64,000 nt of DNA from assembly GCA_024639785.1 (NCBI GenBank), contig JAHEGI010000020.1, positions 31,588 to 95,587 on the forward strand, written 5' to 3'. Below are positions 62,532 to 64,000 of the stretch, piece by piece; within the stretch, counting starts at the first letter, position 1; each line of letters starts with the position of its first letter. Position numbers and translations under genes: made by a program. The notes under the pieces are model-generated. The model was not told the origin of the DNA and searched no databases. It was given only the letters and a program-made list of their open reading frames with translations. This DNA comes from Cryomorphaceae bacterium. Lineage in GTDB: Bacteria; Bacteroidota; Bacteroidia; Flavobacteriales; Schleiferiaceae.

Positions 62532-63809
62532 TCAATCTAGTGCAGCGACTGAGTCGATTTGCGCTTTGAGTGGGGCCATTTGAGCCTCAAAAGTAGCCCA
62601 GAGCTTCGATGGCAATGGCTCCGTGCGTTGCATCGGTTCGCGCAAGGGATCCACTTGCTTTCCATTTTTCCAGAAGCGGTAACAGACGTGCGGTCCGGTA
62701 GCTAATCCCGTCGAGCCCACATAGCCAATGACCTGTCCTTGTTCCACATGGACGTTGGGACGAATCCCCTTGGCGATTCGGCTCATGTGCAAGTATTGCG
62801 TGGTGTAGGTCCCGTTGTGTCGCACCTTGACATAATTGCCATTGGCACTGGTGTAGGTCGCTGCAATCACGGTTCCTGCCGCAGTAGATAAAATCGGCGT
62901 GCCCGAGGGCGCGGCATAATCTGTTCCCAAATGCGCTTTCCATCGCTTCTGAACAGGATGGAATCGCTTCATCGTGTACCGTGAGGTAATCCGCGCAAAC
63001 TCCAAGGGCGCCTTCAAAAACATCCGCTTAAGTCCCTCCCCCGATTCAGAGTAAAAGTCTCGGATGCCGGAAGCCTCATCCTCAAATCGGAAGGCATAAT
63101 ACTCCTTTCCGCTGTGCACGAAGCGCGCGCCTAAGATGCGTCCAGTCCCCACAAAGGAAGTGTCGTCAACAAAGCGCTCTTCAAATATCACTTCGAAGCG
63201 ATCGCCTTTTTGCAAACGGAAAAAGTCAATGGTCCAGGCATACACTTCACTCAGACGAACCGCGACAGCGGGACTGACATTTTCATTGGACAAGGTTTCA
63301 TACAAGGAACTTTCTATGCTCCCAGCGACGGTCCGCTGAACCACTTTTGTTGGGCGTTCTACGCGCTGAACATATAAGCTATCGAGGCCAAAAACGAGAT
63401 ATTCTGTTTGCGACGATTCATAGATGAAATAATGGGCGGCTTCGGAACTATCCGTGCTCCGGAACACCCAATAGGCATCTCCAGCGCGCCAACGACGTGG
63501 GTTGAAACTGCCTTTGGAAAGGTTGAGCAATTCGGCCACGGCCGGGTAGGGCACGCCCAATTCGTCCATGACCGAGCCGAAGGCCTGGCCATCCTTCACG
63601 AGGTAGCGCGATGGGGAATAATCTGCCAGAGAAATACCATACATGTTTCCTGGATCGACCGCTTCACCTTGATCTCCAAGCGCATCTAGGCTGCTGTCTC
63701 CCGAACAGGCACGGACTAAAAAATACAAGAGGGTCACGGCCAATAAACCTATACCGCCCGCTTTGGCGCGGCGAATAAGTTGCTTCTTTGATTTCTTAGG
63801 AGAGGTCAT
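62532..63809 (-). CDS. M23-family peptidoglycan endopeptidase
   Basis: 425 residues. An N-terminal anchor helix (about 18-33) is followed by a LysM-like or OapA-like region and a C-terminal LytM/M23 domain with HLGTDYAAPSGTPI, NGNYVKVRHNGTY, LHMSR and GPHVCYRFWKNGK, the zinc ligands of the family being the first and last histidines with the aspartate. It should cut peptide cross-links in the periplasm. The ATG at 63809 is chosen over a TTG at 63824. Convergent with leuS, 19 bases apart. Confidence 0.93.
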   Translation of the reverse strand: MTSPKKSKKQLIRRAKAGGIGLLAVTLLYFLVRACSGDSSLDALGDQGEAVDPGNMYGISLADYSPSRYLVKDGQAFGSVMDELGVPYPAVAELLNLSKGSFNPRRWRAGDAYWVFRSTDSSEAAHYFIYESSQTEYLVFGLDSLYVQRVERPTKVVQRTVAGSIESSLYETLSNENVSPAVAVRLSEVYAWTIDFFRLQKGDRFEVIFEERFVDDTSFVGTGRILGARFVHSGKEYYAFRFEDEASGIRDFYSESGEGLKRMFLKAPLEFARITSRYTMKRFHPVQKRWKAHLGTDYAAPSGTPILSTAAGTVIAATYTSANGNYVKVRHNGTYTTQYLHMSRIAKGIRPNVHVEQGQVIGYVGSTGLATGPHVCYRFWKNGKQVDPLREPMQRTEPLPSKLWATFEAQMAPLKAQIDSVAALD

Positions 63810-63828
63810 ATGGCCTTTGGGCAAAGGT

Positions 63829-63836
63829 CAAAACTA
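63829..63836 (-). promoter_or_regulatory. -7 promoter element for the M23 peptidase gene
   Basis: Minus strand TAGTTTTG, exact TAnnTTTG, 19 bases before the ATG. The rest of the window to 64000 holds no feature I can support. Confidence 0.45.
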
Positions 63837-64000
63837 CGGATGCCTTTCGGGAAAGCCATGGCGTTGGGACAATAATATCCGTTAACCTGGGCGAAACATG
63901 GGACATGAACTAATAGCAATCTGATAATTAGCGCATAACATCTGACTGAACTGCAAGAATTTCTTTTGGTGAAACTAAGACAAGCAGCTCCATGGGAGAT

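Noticed and set aside
1..64000. CRISPR arrays, tRNA or rRNA genes, insertion sequences, prophage or integrase genes
   Set aside because: None seen: no regularly spaced repeats, no cloverleaf recognised by eye, no transposase or integrase frame. A tRNA scan would be decisive.

Overview
The window is chromosomal core DNA from a member of the Bacteroidota, most likely an aerobic, marine-type Flavobacteriales relative (Cryomorphaceae/Schleiferiaceae-like). The reasons are: a complete alternative complex III (ActA-F) joined to an aa3-type cytochrome oxidase; the type IX secretion translocon SprA encoded next to RuvA; secreted proteins with type A T9SS C-terminal domains; Omp28, DUF6029 and DUF3098 family proteins; and TAnnTTTG-type -7 promoter elements. 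No tRNA, rRNA, CRISPR array, insertion sequence or prophage was recognised. Gene density is very high, many genes overlap by 1 to 14 bases, and no gap exceeds about 220 bases.

Layout. 1-8.2 kb: a PiT phosphate transporter diverges from a DUF255 thioredoxin-fold protein and 3-methyladenine glycosylase; then, on the minus strand, a TolC-like protein, a MacA/HlyD-type adaptor and TsaB. 8.2-12.4 kb: the assembly half of the oxidase locus (ctaB, two subunit III genes, subunit IV, SCO, DUF420 and a tiny CxxC membrane protein). 12.3-23.4 kb: cysQ, tonB, a VanZ-like gene, gcvH, sprA (2437 codons), ruvA and a small T9SS cargo gene. 23.5-28.9 kb: the only long plus-strand block, encoding an Omp28/T9SS thioredoxin-fold protein, TlpA, a DUF6029 protein, an unknown small secreted protein and an Omp28-like lipoprotein. 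29.1-31.1 kb: queG and ruvB. 31.1-42.3 kb: one long operon actA-B-C-D-E-F-ctaC-ctaD. 42.4-48 kb: a SPOR-like protein, thioredoxin, two rhodanese genes, an S9 peptidase and YebC. 48.1-53.4 kb: mrp-nifU-korA-korB and rlmN. 53.4-63.8 kb: two unknown envelope proteins, queA, the ftsX-DUF3098-uppP-truB operon, leuS and an M23 peptidase.

How the genes work together. Quinol electrons pass through ActB/C/F to the c-type hemes of ActA and ActE and on to the CuA and heme-copper centres of CtaC/CtaD. CtaB makes heme O for the oxidase, SCO supplies copper, and DUF420 and the small CxxC protein are probable assembly factors. SprA exports the T9SS cargo encoded beside it. Mrp and NifU are suited to supply Fe-S clusters to the ferredoxin-dependent KorAB.

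Most of the window is well-conserved core genome. The least explained parts are the secreted CxxC cassette at 23.5-28.9 kb, a two-compartment rhodanese fusion, lineage-looking insertions in SprA and ActF, a recurring promoter geometry that predicts leaderless mRNAs, and two related repetitive intergenic tracts.
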